A stretch of DNA of 64,000 nucleotides from a bacterium (GTDB taxonomy: Bacteria > Calditrichota > Calditrichia > RBG-13-44-9 > J042). Location of the stretch: NCBI GenBank assembly GCA_015485355.1, contig WFTQ01000070.1:1-64000 (forward strand). Reading direction: 5' to 3'. The notes under the pieces are model-generated. The model did not search any database. It saw nothing but the letters and a program-made list of their open reading frames with translations, and was not told the origin of the DNA. This document shows, one piece after another, positions 37,576 to 46,751 of the stretch; position 1 is the stretch's first letter, and each line of letters starts with the position of its first letter. The translations under genes were made by a program, and so were the position numbers.

Positions 37576-38556
37576 CTATCGGCCGTCCAGGGTGTTCGGT
37601 TGTTCCCGGGTCGAAGCGTTTAAAGGCGAATTCCGTAGGGGGTGAGAACGCCCATCCAGGAGTTTTTCCACCTGTACGATCATCGCTTCGTCGGGGAAGG
37701 CGGCGCAGCAGGGAATGCCTCCCCGGTAAGCGTGAGGAAAAGGGGGAAATGCCCAGGCCCGAATGCCTTTGATGTGATACAGCGTGATACCGGTAAATCG
37801 GAGCATCAACGGGGATGGAGGCGGGTAAGCTTCGTTGATCATTATCATGCCGCTGCGCAAATGGCCCAGGTATTCCATCAAAGCCGTGTTGGACGCCACG
37901 TTGACGATCAGCACGGGTGAGGCGCAAGGGATCTCGGGCCAGGGTTCGGCCTTTTCTATGGGAAGGACGATTCTGCCGTTGGTTTGTAGGGCTTTGACCA
38001 ATCGGCGACCGATAAAGCCCCGGCCGCCCAGCACCAGAATGGGCGTTTTCGAAGATAAATTGGCTTTCTGGGTGACCTGATCGATGGCTTGCAACACCGC
38101 CAGTACGGTAAGCTCGGCTTCCGGGGCCTGACGAATCAGGCGCCGGGCGAATAGTACTCCGGGCAGAATCCCGGCGAAGGTCTTTTGCCGGGCCTTCACC
38201 CGCCGACGGATGGCCTCCATCCGTTTCACGATTTCGTGAAGATGAACCAGATTCTCCGGATTCCGAAAATCGGCCGGTGTGGCCGAGATGGCGAACATGA
38301 GTCCCCACCGTCGATTCTGCCGAAAGATACCCGCCAGAAACGGACGCCACTTGACCCGGGCCAATCGGGAAGGATACACAAAGGCCAGGGCGTATTCCAG
38401 GGTCTCCGGATACATTAAAAAAACACTCTGGATTTTCGGCCGGCCTATCGTGCTCTGCAACCATCCCAGCAGAGAATACACCCCGTTGTGATCGAACAAT
38501 CCGTCCAAAAGCAAAACCAGCAGACGCCGCAAATGCAATCGGATGATGGTCAGCAC
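37576..38556 (-). CDS. Unknown Rossmann-fold NAD(P)-binding protein
   Basis: 326 residues from a GTG at 38556 that follows AAAGGAGG by 8 bases; the longer frame to 38646 lacks a ribosome site. Residues about 60-165 are a charged helical region I do not recognise. A dinucleotide-binding motif follows (PILVLGGRGFIGRRLVKAL, near 195-215), with a strand reading PVLIVNVASNTALMEYL as in dehydrogenases that test for a quinone or sugar-like substrate. The C-terminal part is rich in proline and aromatics (AYPPPSPLMLRFTG). No catalytic YxxxK is evident. It could be a reductase or a degenerate sensor. Confidence 0.75.
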   Translation of the reverse strand: MLTIIRLHLRRLLVLLLDGLFDHNGVYSLLGWLQSTIGRPKIQSVFLMYPETLEYALAFVYPSRLARVKWRPFLAGIFRQNRRWGLMFAISATPADFRNPENLVHLHEIVKRMEAIRRRVKARQKTFAGILPGVLFARRLIRQAPEAELTVLAVLQAIDQVTQKANLSSKTPILVLGGRGFIGRRLVKALQTNGRIVLPIEKAEPWPEIPCASPVLIVNVASNTALMEYLGHLRSGMIMINEAYPPPSPLMLRFTGITLYHIKGIRAWAFPPFPHAYRGGIPCCAAFPDEAMIVQVEKLLDGRSHPLRNSPLNASTREQPNTLDGR

Positions 38557-38879
38557 AGGATGAACCTCCTTTCCTCGGGTTGGTAACGTGTTCCTATGAA
38601 TTTCAACCCATCGTCTTTTCGGTCGGCTGTTAGAAGCCCCGACCATGGCGAGGAATCAAAAAGCCTGCCAGAGACTCTAACCACTTGATTATCAATGGAG
38701 TATCTCCCTATCCCTCTCACCGCCCCCGATCCCCACTGTCAAACATGCTTGACAGTGGGCATTCCCCGCTTCCGGGAATCCGGATACCGGTCTGCCCGGA
38801 AAGTGTTTTGCATTTCCCTTTTTCGGCGGATTTCATTAATTTTCCGTGAGTGGGGAAATGAAAAAATGAGGCATATTCC
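38557..38879. other. Divergent intergenic region (323 bases)
   Basis: The gap between the Rossmann gene and the flavin reductase holds the tandem stem-loops listed separately. A loose promoter-like pair follows for the flavin reductase: TTGCAT near 38808, then TTTCAT 17 bases on. No gene is seen. Confidence 0.45.
38732..38779. repeat. Two tandem stem-loops
   Basis: The first has an 11-bp perfect stem (CCCACTGTCAA at 38732-38742 with TTGACAGTGGG at 38749-38759) and a 6-nt loop. The second has ATTCCC at 38761-38766 with GGGAAT at 38774-38779. No T-run follows either. They may be regulatory sites or an extragenic palindrome unit. Confidence 0.5.
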
Positions 38880-39383
38880 ATGAAACGGGTCACCCCTCGC
38901 GAAGCGTTTGATCGTTTTAAGCCCGAAAGCTGTGTGTTTGTCATTTCCGTGGAGCCCAATGGACGGCCCAGTGGAATGATCGCCGGATGGAACATGAAAT
39001 GCTCTTACGAGCCCCCTCTGTTTGCCGTCGCTCTTTCACGTTCCGGTTACACCCATCGGTTGATCCGCCAGAGCAAAGAATTTGTGGTGGCGGTGCCCAA
39101 TAAGGGATTGCAGTCGGCAGTGGAATGTTTTGGGGCCACCCATGGAAACGAAGTGGACAAATTCAAAGAAACTGCGCTGGCCACCCTGCCTGCAAAACAT
39201 ATTCGTTCTCCATTGATTCGGGATGCCACCCTCAATTTTGAATGCACGCTGGAACGGGAGGTGGAAGCGGGCGATCATTGGTTGTTTATTGGGCGAATCC
39301 TGGCGGCCTATTGGAATGAGGGCAAAAAGGTATTGCTTAACATGAAAAAGGTGGACGGAAAGCGGGTGTTCGAGGAGTTTTAG
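38880..39383 (+). CDS. Flavin reductase-like (flavoredoxin family) protein
   Basis: 167 residues with the split-barrel flavin-reductase fold: VFVISVEPNGRPSGMIAGWNMKCSYEPPLFAVAL is the FMN-binding strand pair (positions about 19-52), then RQSKEFVVAVPN and HWLFIGRILAAY. Such proteins bind FMN and either reduce flavin with NAD(P)H or pass electrons from other donors. Length is typical. The ribosome site is weak (GAGG, 9 bases upstream). It stands alone, and its partner is unknown. Confidence 0.88.
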   Translation: MKRVTPREAFDRFKPESCVFVISVEPNGRPSGMIAGWNMKCSYEPPLFAVALSRSGYTHRLIRQSKEFVVAVPNKGLQSAVECFGATHGNEVDKFKETALATLPAKHIRSPLIRDATLNFECTLEREVEAGDHWLFIGRILAAYWNEGKKVLLNMKKVDGKRVFEEF

Positions 39384-39695
39384 CTCCCGGGTATCCGGGG
39401 CTGAAGTCTTTCTAAAGCGGAACAATGGATGGGTCGTTCACCCAACTCCGCCTGCTTGTAGCATCGATCGGCGGGGTTCCTTTGTCCCAATCCGGGTCCG
39501 CCGTTGAGGGCGGTTGCAGGTGAAAAGCAATCGGTGGCTGTGCGGGGGGCGGTTACCTTTGCCTTTCTTCTGGGTCGGGTGGAAGCGGCGGCCATCTCAT
39601 TATAAAAATTATTTGCAAAGATATTACAGTTTCCGTAAATTTACCCGCTTTAATTAGATTTGGATTATTGTGGAAAAACGGGCAGAGTGGCGCTG
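39384..39695. other. Intergenic region before ffh (312 bases)
   Basis: The first 210 bases are GC-rich with no supported gene. The last 100 are AT-rich and should hold the promoter of the ffh-rplS cluster; ATTATAAAAATTATTTGC near 39598 is suggestive, but no clear pair can be fixed. Confidence 0.4.
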
Positions 39696-41024
39696 ATGCT
39701 TGAGGACTTAACGGCGAAGCTGGAAACGGCCTTAAAGAAGATCCGGGGCCAGGGGAAGCTGACCGAAAAAAACATTGCCGATTCTTTGAAGGAAATCCGA
39801 CGGGCTCTGCTGGAAGCCGATGTGAACTATCGGGTGGTTAAGCAATTCATCGAGGCGGTTCGGCGGAAGGCGGTTGGGGCCGAAGTGCTTGGAAGCGTCA
39901 CCCCGGGACAGCAGATCGTTAAAATCGTGCACGACGAGCTGGTCCGTTTGATGGGTGAATCTCACGCCGGAATCAAGCTGGCCGGGATTCCTCCCACGAT
40001 TATCATGCTGGCCGGATTACAGGGTTCCGGAAAGACGACTGTTGCGGGAAAATTGGCCCGCTATTTACGCAAGAAGGGGCGTCGTCCCATGTTGGTAGCC
40101 GCCGATGTCTATCGTCCCGCCGCCAAAGAACAGTTGAAAATTATTGGGCGGAATCTGGGAATCCCGGTGTATGCCACCGATTCCCCGGATGCGGTGGGCA
40201 TTTGCAAAGAATCGATTATGGCCTGCCGGAAACAGGGTTGCGACGTGCTGATCCTGGATACGGCCGGTCGTTTGCACGTGGATGAGGAGATGATGCGGGA
40301 GCTGGAGCAGATAAAAAAGGAGATCAAACCCCACGAAATATTGTTTGTGGCCGATAGCATGACCGGTCAGGATGCGGTGAATGCCGCCAGGCAGTTTCTG
40401 GATCGCCTGGACTTTAGCGGCGTTGTGCTCACCAAGCTGGATGGCGATGCTCGTGGCGGAGCCGCTTTGAGTATCCGCTCGGTAACCGGTCGGCCCATCA
40501 AGTTCATCGGAACGGGGGAAAAGCTGGATGCCATTGAAGATTTTCATCCCGATCGCATGGCTTCGCGCATCCTGGGAATGGGCGATGTGGTTACCCTGGT
40601 GGAAAGGGCTCAGGAAGCCCTGGATCTGGAAAAGGCCAAAAAGTTGGAACACAAACTACGCCGGGATGAATTCACCCTGGAAGATTTTTATGACCAATTG
40701 CAACAGATTAAGAAGATGGGCCCTCTGGACCAGTTATTGGGAATGATCCCCGGGCTGGGTAAACAGTTTCGGCAGGTTCAGGTGGATGAAAAGGCCCTGG
40801 TTCGGATAGAGGCCATTATTAACTCCATGACCCCGGAGGAGCGGCGCAATCCCCGAATGATCAATGGGAGTCGGCGGCGGCGGATCGCCCGGGGCAGCGG
40901 CACCCGGGTGCAGGATGTCAATCAATTGTTGAAACAGTTCGAAGAGATGCGCAAAATGATTCGTCGGATGAAGAAGATGAAATTCAAAGGGGCCATGAAT
41001 CCGGGAGGTTTTCCTTTTTCGTGA
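39696..41024 (+). CDS. ffh: Signal recognition particle protein Ffh
   Basis: 442 residues from MLEDLTAKLE. The frame is open to a TTG at 39660, but family members start here. The N domain is followed by the GTPase G domain with GLQGSGKTT, DVYRPAA, DTAGR and TKLDGDARGG, then the methionine-rich M domain (RGSGTRVQDVNQLLKQFEEMRKMIRRMKKM) that binds SRP RNA and signal sequences. It acts in co-translational targeting. It heads the translation cluster; rpsP follows after 113 bases, as in many bacteria. The ribosome site is weak. Confidence 0.97.
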   Translation: MLEDLTAKLETALKKIRGQGKLTEKNIADSLKEIRRALLEADVNYRVVKQFIEAVRRKAVGAEVLGSVTPGQQIVKIVHDELVRLMGESHAGIKLAGIPPTIIMLAGLQGSGKTTVAGKLARYLRKKGRRPMLVAADVYRPAAKEQLKIIGRNLGIPVYATDSPDAVGICKESIMACRKQGCDVLILDTAGRLHVDEEMMRELEQIKKEIKPHEILFVADSMTGQDAVNAARQFLDRLDFSGVVLTKLDGDARGGAALSIRSVTGRPIKFIGTGEKLDAIEDFHPDRMASRILGMGDVVTLVERAQEALDLEKAKKLEHKLRRDEFTLEDFYDQLQQIKKMGPLDQLLGMIPGLGKQFRQVQVDEKALVRIEAIINSMTPEERRNPRMINGSRRRRIARGSGTRVQDVNQLLKQFEEMRKMIRRMKKMKFKGAMNPGGFPFS

Positions 41025-41137
41025 AAATTCCCTTAAAAAAGATTGAACCTTTGGGTGGAAAAACTTATTTTTGATACAGGTGTGCATAAAAACCTTAACA
41101 CAGTGAATAGAAACGAACAAAAGGATGGAGGTTTGGA

Positions 41138-41635
41138 TTGGCTGTTAAACTAAGACTGCGTCGGATGGGTCGCAAAAAGCGCCCTTTTTACCGAATTGTG
41201 GCGGCGGATGCCCGAGCCCCCCGCGATGGCCGATTTATTGAAGAGATAGGCTATTACAACCCGATGACCCATCCGCACGTCATTGAGGTCAAAGAAGATC
41301 GGGCGTTGTACTGGTTGCAACAGGGCGCTGTTCCTACGGATACGGTCAAAAGCTTGCTGCGGCGGAAAGGTATTATCTTGAAGTTCGATTTGATGCGCCG
41401 TGGACTTCCCCCGGAAAAAATTGAAGAGGAGCTCAAGAAATGGGAAGTCTTGCAAATAGAACGCCAAAAACGTCTGCAAGCCAAGAAGGCGCAGGAGAAA
41501 ACGACTGACGCCGATCAGCAGGAACCCGAAACGGCAACGGCATCCGAAACCGAACCGGAAGCGGCTCCCGAAGCGGCCGAGGCGGAAACCAGGGACACAT
41601 CCACCGAAGTCAAGGACCCGAACAAAGAAGGGTGA
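41138..41635 (+). CDS. rpsP: Ribosomal protein S16 with acidic C-terminal extension
   Basis: 165 residues. The first 85 are canonical S16 ([31 protein letters not shown]). The start is TTG, set by GGATGGAGG a few bases upstream. Residues about 125-165 are an unusual tail made mostly of A, E, T and D, ending PNKEG. Typical S16 proteins have 80-110 residues, so the extension of roughly 60 residues is noteworthy but of a kind seen in FCB-group S16. It is part of the ffh-rplS cluster. Confidence 0.96.
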   Translation: MAVKLRLRRMGRKKRPFYRIVAADARAPRDGRFIEEIGYYNPMTHPHVIEVKEDRALYWLQQGAVPTDTVKSLLRRKGIILKFDLMRRGLPPEKIEEELKKWEVLQIERQKRLQAKKAQEKTTDADQQEPETATASETEPEAAPEAAEAETRDTSTEVKDPNKEG

Positions 41636-41692
41636 GGCAAAACATCTCCTAAATAATTCACAACTTCAAATAGGTTAAAGGAGGTATGGTCG

Positions 41693-41923
41693 ATGAAAGA
41701 ATTCGTGGAGTTCATTGCTAAGCATCTTGTGGATAAGCCGGAAGAGGTTCAGGTGACCGAAGTTGAAGGAGAGCGGGTAACCGTGTATGAATTACGTGTG
41801 GGTGATGGTGATCTGGGTAAAGTGATTGGTAAACGCGGCCAAACCGCTAAAGCCATTCGTACTCTCTTGAGTGCGGCGGCTGCCAAAATGGGCAAGCGAG
41901 CCGTTTTGGAAATTCTCGAATAA
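41693..41923 (+). CDS. khpA: KH-domain RNA-binding protein KhpA
   Basis: 76 residues with a single KH domain: [21 protein letters not shown] contains the GxxG loop (GKRG) that grips RNA. AAAGGAGG stands before the ATG. Position between rpsP and rimM is conserved widely. KhpA binds many transcripts, often with KhpB. A strong terminator follows this gene. Confidence 0.95.
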   Translation: MKEFVEFIAKHLVDKPEEVQVTEVEGERVTVYELRVGDGDLGKVIGKRGQTAKAIRTLLSAAAAKMGKRAVLEILE

Positions 41924-41946
41924 AAATGTTGATCAATGGATGCCTG

Positions 41947-41986
41947 CAAGATTCGGGAGATGGGGGATTCCCGAATCTTGTTTTTT
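41947..41986 (+). terminator. Intrinsic terminator between khpA and rimM
   Basis: A perfect 12-bp stem (41947-41958 with 41969-41980) has a 10-nt loop and is followed by TTTTTT. It ends 12 bases before the rimM ATG, so no promoter fits between. It must set the ratio of khpA to rimM-trmD-rplS expression by read-through. Confidence 0.85.
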
Positions 41987-41998
41987 AATGTGTTGGCC

Positions 41999-42517
41999 AT
42001 GTATATAGCAATCGGGCGGGTTTTGCAAACCCATGGTGTACAAGGGTATGTGAAAGCGACAGCCTATTCGGGAATACCGGAACGGTTTTTACGTTTAAAA
42101 ACCGTTTACGTGGAAACCGACGAGGGGTATCGTGGATTGGTGGTGGAAGGGGTTCAATTGCGTGGATCCACGATCCTGTTGAAATTAAAGGGGATAACCA
42201 CACGGGAGTCGGCCCAACCGTTAATCCAAAAGGAATTGTTTGTGCCCGAAAGCGAAAAGATTGATTTACCGGAAAATACCTATTTTATTCACGATCTGAT
42301 TGGGTTGCGGGTCTTTGACATGGCGGGGCGGTATCTGGGAACTGTGGAAGAGGTGTGGACCCAGGGAGCCCACGATGTGTATGTGGTGCGGCAGGGTGGC
42401 CGGGAAATCCTCATCCCGGCTGTCTCTCGGTTTGTGAAACGAGTTGACCTGAAGGACCAAAAAATTCTGGTGGAACTGATTGAAGGCATGATCGAAGAGG
42501 AAGAAGATGCGGATTGA
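41999..42517 (+). CDS. rimM: 16S rRNA processing protein RimM
   Basis: 172 residues from MYIAIGRVLQTHGVQGYVK. The open frame reaches back to 41936, but that part is the terminator hairpin. The N-terminal RimM barrel and a C-terminal PRC barrel (YFIHDLIGLRVFDMAG...GTVEEVWTQGAHDVYVV) are complete. It assists 30S head assembly, consistent with rpsP in the same cluster. The ribosome site is poor, so translation may be low. The end overlaps trmD by 11 bases. Confidence 0.95.
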   Translation: MYIAIGRVLQTHGVQGYVKATAYSGIPERFLRLKTVYVETDEGYRGLVVEGVQLRGSTILLKLKGITTRESAQPLIQKELFVPESEKIDLPENTYFIHDLIGLRVFDMAGRYLGTVEEVWTQGAHDVYVVRQGGREILIPAVSRFVKRVDLKDQKILVELIEGMIEEEEDAD

Positions 42518-43229
42518 TGTGATCACGGCGTTCCCGCGGATCCTGCAAGCACCGCTGAACGAGAGTATCTTAAAACAAGCCCGGCGGCGCATTGAGCTGG
42601 AGGTGCGATTGTGGGATTTACGGGATTTCACCCGGGACAAACACCGGACCATAGATGACCTCCCCTACGGCGGCGGTCCGGGGATGATCCTGAAGCCGGA
42701 GCCTTTCTTTGAGGCCCTGGAATATATTTTCCGCCAAACCCGGGATCGCCGCAAGTGCCGGGTGATCTTTCCAACCCCTCAGGGAAGGCGATTCGATCAA
42801 GCGGTGGCCCGGGAGTTGGCTAAAGAAAATCACCTGATCTTTTTGTGTGGGCATTATAAAGCCGTGGATCAGCGGGTGATCGATGCCTGGGTAACGGATG
42901 AAATTTCTATTGGCGATTTTATCCTGACCGGCGGCGAAGTTCCCACCCTGGCCGTCATCGACGCTGTGGTGCGATTAATTCCGGGAGTCATCGGCGATCA
43001 GGCCTCCGCCGAAACGGATTCTTTTCAGGATTTTCTGCTGGATTGCCCCTATTATACCCGTCCGGAAGTGTACCGGGGAATGAGAGTACCGGAGGTTTTA
43101 CTGTCCGGTCATCATCAAAACATTGACCGGTGGCGCCGCCAACAACGCCTGGAACGAACTCGCACCCGACGACCGGATTTGTATGAAAAATACCGGCGGC
43201 TTCGGCAACGGAACAATGAAAGCCCGTAA
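42507..43229 (+). CDS. trmD: tRNA (guanine-37-N1)-methyltransferase TrmD
   Basis: 240 residues of the SPOUT class. MRIDVITAFPRI opens the protein, and the knotted SAM-binding part includes LPYGGGPGM, FLCGHYKAVDQRV and IGDFILTGGEVPTLAVIDAVVRLIPGV, all near-invariant in TrmD. The start lies inside the end of rimM (AGAGGAAGAAG upstream), implying coupling. It methylates G37 next to the anticodon to prevent frameshifting. Confidence 0.97.
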   Translation: MRIDVITAFPRILQAPLNESILKQARRRIELEVRLWDLRDFTRDKHRTIDDLPYGGGPGMILKPEPFFEALEYIFRQTRDRRKCRVIFPTPQGRRFDQAVARELAKENHLIFLCGHYKAVDQRVIDAWVTDEISIGDFILTGGEVPTLAVIDAVVRLIPGVIGDQASAETDSFQDFLLDCPYYTRPEVYRGMRVPEVLLSGHHQNIDRWRRQQRLERTRTRRPDLYEKYRRLRQRNNESP

Positions 43230-43277
43230 GCCGGTTTGAAAGACAAAAAAAGAAAATCATCAAAGCTGGAGGCGAGC

Positions 43278-43625
43278 ATGGATGTCTTAAATGCAGTGAC
43301 CGCAGAACAGCTCCGAACCGATTTGCCCGATTTCAAGGCCGGCGATACCATTGCCGTTCACTTTAAAATTCGGGAAGGAGACAAAGAACGTGTGCAGATT
43401 TTTCAGGGCGTTTGTATTCAAAAACGCGGTGCTGGTATCAATGCCACCTTTACGGTGCGGAAAATTTCCAACGGGGTCGGTGTAGAACGGATTTTCCCTC
43501 TGCACTCTCCCCGCATCGAAAAGATCGAGGTGTTGAAAGTCGGCCGGGTGCGCCGGGCCAAGTTGTATTACCTGCGCAATCGTCAGGGCAAGGCCGCCCG
43601 CATTAAGGAGAAGCGATCGTCATAA
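43278..43625 (+). CDS. rplS: Ribosomal protein L19
   Basis: 115 residues from [25 protein letters not shown], after GGAGG at good distance; the frame is open upstream to 43236 without family similarity. The conserved core [28 protein letters not shown] and [19 protein letters not shown] are complete. It lies at the 30S-50S interface. It is the last gene of the cluster and is followed by a terminator. Confidence 0.97.
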   Translation: MDVLNAVTAEQLRTDLPDFKAGDTIAVHFKIREGDKERVQIFQGVCIQKRGAGINATFTVRKISNGVGVERIFPLHSPRIEKIEVLKVGRVRRAKLYYLRNRQGKAARIKEKRSS

Positions 43626-43632
43626 GGCACGG

Positions 43633-43656
43633 GCCGCTCTACGGAGCGGCTTTTTT
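43633..43656 (+). terminator. Intrinsic terminator after rplS
   Basis: A 7-bp stem (GCCGCTC at 43633-43639 with GAGCGGC at 43644-43650) with a TACG loop is followed by six T and then ATTT. It lies 7 bases past the rplS stop and ends the ffh-rplS unit. Confidence 0.88.
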
Positions 43657-43724
43657 ATTTGAAATGATTCGCCTATCCGGCGCTTCACTCCGGAAACCCG
43701 TCACGAAAACGAAAATATCTGAAC

Positions 43725-45062
43725 ATGGCCCATCGGTTTTACTTTTATTGCCCCAAATGCGGGAAGGAAGAATCGCTGCAAAGGCCGTCCTGTCGGTCGT
43801 GCGGCGTTCCGGTACGCTACGATCGCAATGGTATCCGGATCGGTTCGATGTATTTCTCGACCAGAGCATATTATCAGCTGCTGGAAGAACGGCTTCCTGT
43901 GGCTTCACCCGAGCTGATGGAAACAGACATGCCTCCCCCAAATCCTTCGGCCTCCGCCCTGTTGCGCCAAAGTGGACCGGTAACGGTGTACCGCGGGGAG
44001 GAACCCTATAAGGTTGAGGGCTATCGGGGGTGGTTCCGGCGATGGCTTTTCCGGTATCGGCGCTGGGATCGGGGACACCTCTTTCTCTATGACAATGCCC
44101 TGCACTTTCGAGGCCCTCGATCCACCGAAGTCTGGTCCGCGGAACAAATCACCTGTGTGACCACCGATGGCCATTACCTGGAATTGAAAATCAGGCACCA
44201 GCCCACCTACCATTTTCATTTTCACCGGGAAAGCCCTTTGAAGTATCAATTGATCTTGCAGAAGTGGTTGCGCCGATGGTATCGGTCCCGGGGAGAAACG
44301 GTGCTGGAGTTTCAGCCGCGCATCCTTACTCGCCCTCCCCGGCAACCCCGCGTTCGTGGGTTTACGGGTTCCAGGACGGAGACGGTTCCCCGATGGGAAC
44401 GTCTGCTGAAGGGGATTGCCCAGAAGATCTTGAAAGCCTGGTTGCGCTTGTGGATTCGGGTGACGGTTTGTGGCGACCTCGAGGCACTGCGCTCCGGAAA
44501 AGGCTTTGTCATTGCCAACCATCAGAGCATTATGGATCCGTTCATTATCGGGGCGTTTCTGGATTATCGGATCGCCTTTCTCACCAAGAGCACCTCTTTC
44601 GGGAGCCGGCTTTCCCGCACATTTTTAAGCTGGGCCATGGGGATTCCCACCACCCGTTTTCAGCGGGACCCGCTGGTTATCCGTCATATCGATCGGTTTC
44701 TGAAACGGGGGGTTCGGGTGGGCATTTTCCCGGAGGGCGAGCGCTGTTGGGACGGCGGGTTACAGCCTTTTAAATGGAGTGTGGTCAAATTGCTTATGAG
44801 TTTCCGACAGCCGATTTATCCAATCCTATTGGTGGGGGCGTACCGCTTCTGGCCCCGGTGGGCTTCCTTGCCGGCCCCTGCGCGGATCATTTTGCAAGTG
44901 GAGGCCCCGTTTTGTCTGTTGCCCAACCAGCCTATCGTCCGGCAACGGCAATTTCTGGAAGAATATTTTCGGGAACGTATTCAGACCCTGGAAGAGGGAT
45001 GGCGGAATCCGCCGCCCCAGTCAATGGATTTGGGGAGAGCGGCGCCCGGTGGGCTCCGGTAG
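43725..45062 (+). CDS. Zinc-ribbon, GRAM/PH-like and PlsC-type acyltransferase fusion
   Basis: 445 residues. Cysteines C9, C12, C23 and C26 form an N-terminal zinc ribbon. About 125-185 looks like a GRAM/PH-type module (HLFLYDNALHFRG...EVWSAEQITCVTTDGHYLELK). About 235-420 is a 1-acylglycerol-3-phosphate acyltransferase domain with the catalytic H266 and D271 (NHQSIMD) and the FPEGER block. The acyltransferase step of phospholipid synthesis occurs at the inner membrane; no long membrane helix is obvious. The N-terminal modules are unusual for PlsC and may position or regulate it. No strong ribosome site precedes the ATG. Confidence 0.87.
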   Translation: MAHRFYFYCPKCGKEESLQRPSCRSCGVPVRYDRNGIRIGSMYFSTRAYYQLLEERLPVASPELMETDMPPPNPSASALLRQSGPVTVYRGEEPYKVEGYRGWFRRWLFRYRRWDRGHLFLYDNALHFRGPRSTEVWSAEQITCVTTDGHYLELKIRHQPTYHFHFHRESPLKYQLILQKWLRRWYRSRGETVLEFQPRILTRPPRQPRVRGFTGSRTETVPRWERLLKGIAQKILKAWLRLWIRVTVCGDLEALRSGKGFVIANHQSIMDPFIIGAFLDYRIAFLTKSTSFGSRLSRTFLSWAMGIPTTRFQRDPLVIRHIDRFLKRGVRVGIFPEGERCWDGGLQPFKWSVVKLLMSFRQPIYPILLVGAYRFWPRWASLPAPARIILQVEAPFCLLPNQPIVRQRQFLEEYFRERIQTLEEGWRNPPPQSMDLGRAAPGGLR

Positions 45063-45164
45063 GGTGCAGAGGGGCGGCGACGATCGTGCAACGGGGTACA
45101 TGCTCCCGATGTTTTGGAAAACACCGGGAGCGGACAACAGATTGCGGATGGCCCTGGAAGGGTA

Positions 45165-46751
45165 TCAGTCCACTTTCGGCCCGGCCGCTTTGACGGCATC
45201 CGAAGCGGCGGGGAAACGTTTGAAATTTTCGTGAAACCGTTGGGCCAATTCCCGTGCTTTTCGGTCGTAAGCGGCCTTGTCTTTCCAGGTGTGGCGGGGA
45301 TTTAAGATTTCCCCCGGGACGCCCGGACAGGCGGTCGGCACCAGCACCCCGAAGATGGGATCGGGACGAAAATCGGCACGATCGAGATCGCCGTTTAAGG
45401 CGGCCTTCACCATGGCCCGGGTATAACGAATATCGATCCGTTGACCCACGCCGTAGGCTCCCCCCGACCATCCGGTGTTGACCAACCAGACATTCACCTT
45501 ATGGTGACGCATCTTTTCTCCCAGCATTTCCGCGTATTGGGTCGCCGGGAGGGGCAGAAAGGGCGCGGCAAAACACTCGCTGAATGTCGCCACCGGTTCA
45601 TCGATGCCCGTTTCCGTGCCCGCCAATTTGGAAGTATAGCCGGAGATAAAGTGGTACATGGCCATTTCCGGGGTCAATTTGGCAATGGGGGGCAATACCC
45701 CAAAAGCGTCGGCGGTTAAAAACAGCACGTTTCGGGGATGGCCTCCGATTGCCGGTAACTGGATGTTGTCGATGTGTTCCAGGGGATAGGTGGCCCGGGT
45801 GTTTTCGGTGATTGCGTCGGAATCGTAATCGATCATGCGGGTTTCAGGATCATACACCACATTTTCGGTAATGGAGCCAAACCGGATGGCATGGTAAATC
45901 TGAGGTTCCTTTTCGGGCGAAAGCCGGATCGTCTTGGCATAGCAACCGCCTTCGAAGTTGAAAATCCCCTTCTCGCTCCAACCGTGTTCGTCGTCCCCGA
46001 TCAATTTGCGCTCCGGGTCGGCGGAGAGACTGGTTTTACCGGTACCGGAGAGCCCAAAAAACAGGGCGACGTCCCCTGCGGCGCCCACGTTGGCCGAACA
46101 ATGCATGGGGAACACCTGCTTAAACGGCAACAGAAAGTTCATGACCGAAAAGATCGATTTTTTGATCTCTCCGCCGTACATGGTTCCGCCGATCAAAATC
46201 AGTTTACGGGAAAAGTGGATCACCACAAACACATGGGAACGCGTACCGTCCCGTTCGGAATCGGCATGGAGCAGAGGCGCGTGCAGGACGGTAAATTCGG
46301 GCCGATGGTGCTTCACTTCTGCAGCACCGGCCGGACGAACAAACATGGTGCGGGCAAACAACGCTCCCCAGGCCAATTCCGAAACCACACGAATGGGCAG
46401 GCGATACTCCGGATCCTGACCGGCAAACAAATCCTGCACAAACAGATCCTTCCCCTGAAAATAAGACTGAATCTTGCCCAGTAAGCGGTCGAATTGGGCC
46501 TCGGGCATAGGTTGGTTGACTTTTCCCCAGGCAATGTGATCACGGGTTGAGGGCTCCTCCACAATATAGCGATCGCGCGGTGAGCGACCCGTGCGATCGC
46601 CCGTCTTCACAATCAACGACCCGTTGTGCGCCATAACACCCTCTTGCCGTTTAATGGCTTCCTCTACCAGCCGGGGAGAAGACCAGTTTACATACAGGCC
46701 TTTCCAGTTCGAAAGACCCAGATGGTTAAGTTGTTGGGTAAGTAAATCCAT
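45165..46751 (-). CDS. pckA: Phosphoenolpyruvate carboxykinase (ATP)
   Basis: 528 residues from [13 protein letters not shown], preceded by GGAGG at 4 bases; the frame runs 6 codons further upstream. The kinase-1 P-loop is [26 protein letters not shown] (near 235), and [12 protein letters not shown] and [18 protein letters not shown] are also diagnostic of the ATP family. It converts oxaloacetate and ATP to PEP and CO2, or runs in reverse in anaerobes to make ATP. It converges on the acyltransferase gene with a 102-base gap. Confidence 0.97.
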   Translation of the reverse strand: MDLLTQQLNHLGLSNWKGLYVNWSSPRLVEEAIKRQEGVMAHNGSLIVKTGDRTGRSPRDRYIVEEPSTRDHIAWGKVNQPMPEAQFDRLLGKIQSYFQGKDLFVQDLFAGQDPEYRLPIRVVSELAWGALFARTMFVRPAGAAEVKHHRPEFTVLHAPLLHADSERDGTRSHVFVVIHFSRKLILIGGTMYGGEIKKSIFSVMNFLLPFKQVFPMHCSANVGAAGDVALFFGLSGTGKTSLSADPERKLIGDDEHGWSEKGIFNFEGGCYAKTIRLSPEKEPQIYHAIRFGSITENVVYDPETRMIDYDSDAITENTRATYPLEHIDNIQLPAIGGHPRNVLFLTADAFGVLPPIAKLTPEMAMYHFISGYTSKLAGTETGIDEPVATFSECFAAPFLPLPATQYAEMLGEKMRHHKVNVWLVNTGWSGGAYGVGQRIDIRYTRAMVKAALNGDLDRADFRPDPIFGVLVPTACPGVPGEILNPRHTWKDKAAYDRKARELAQRFHENFKRFPAASDAVKAAGPKVD

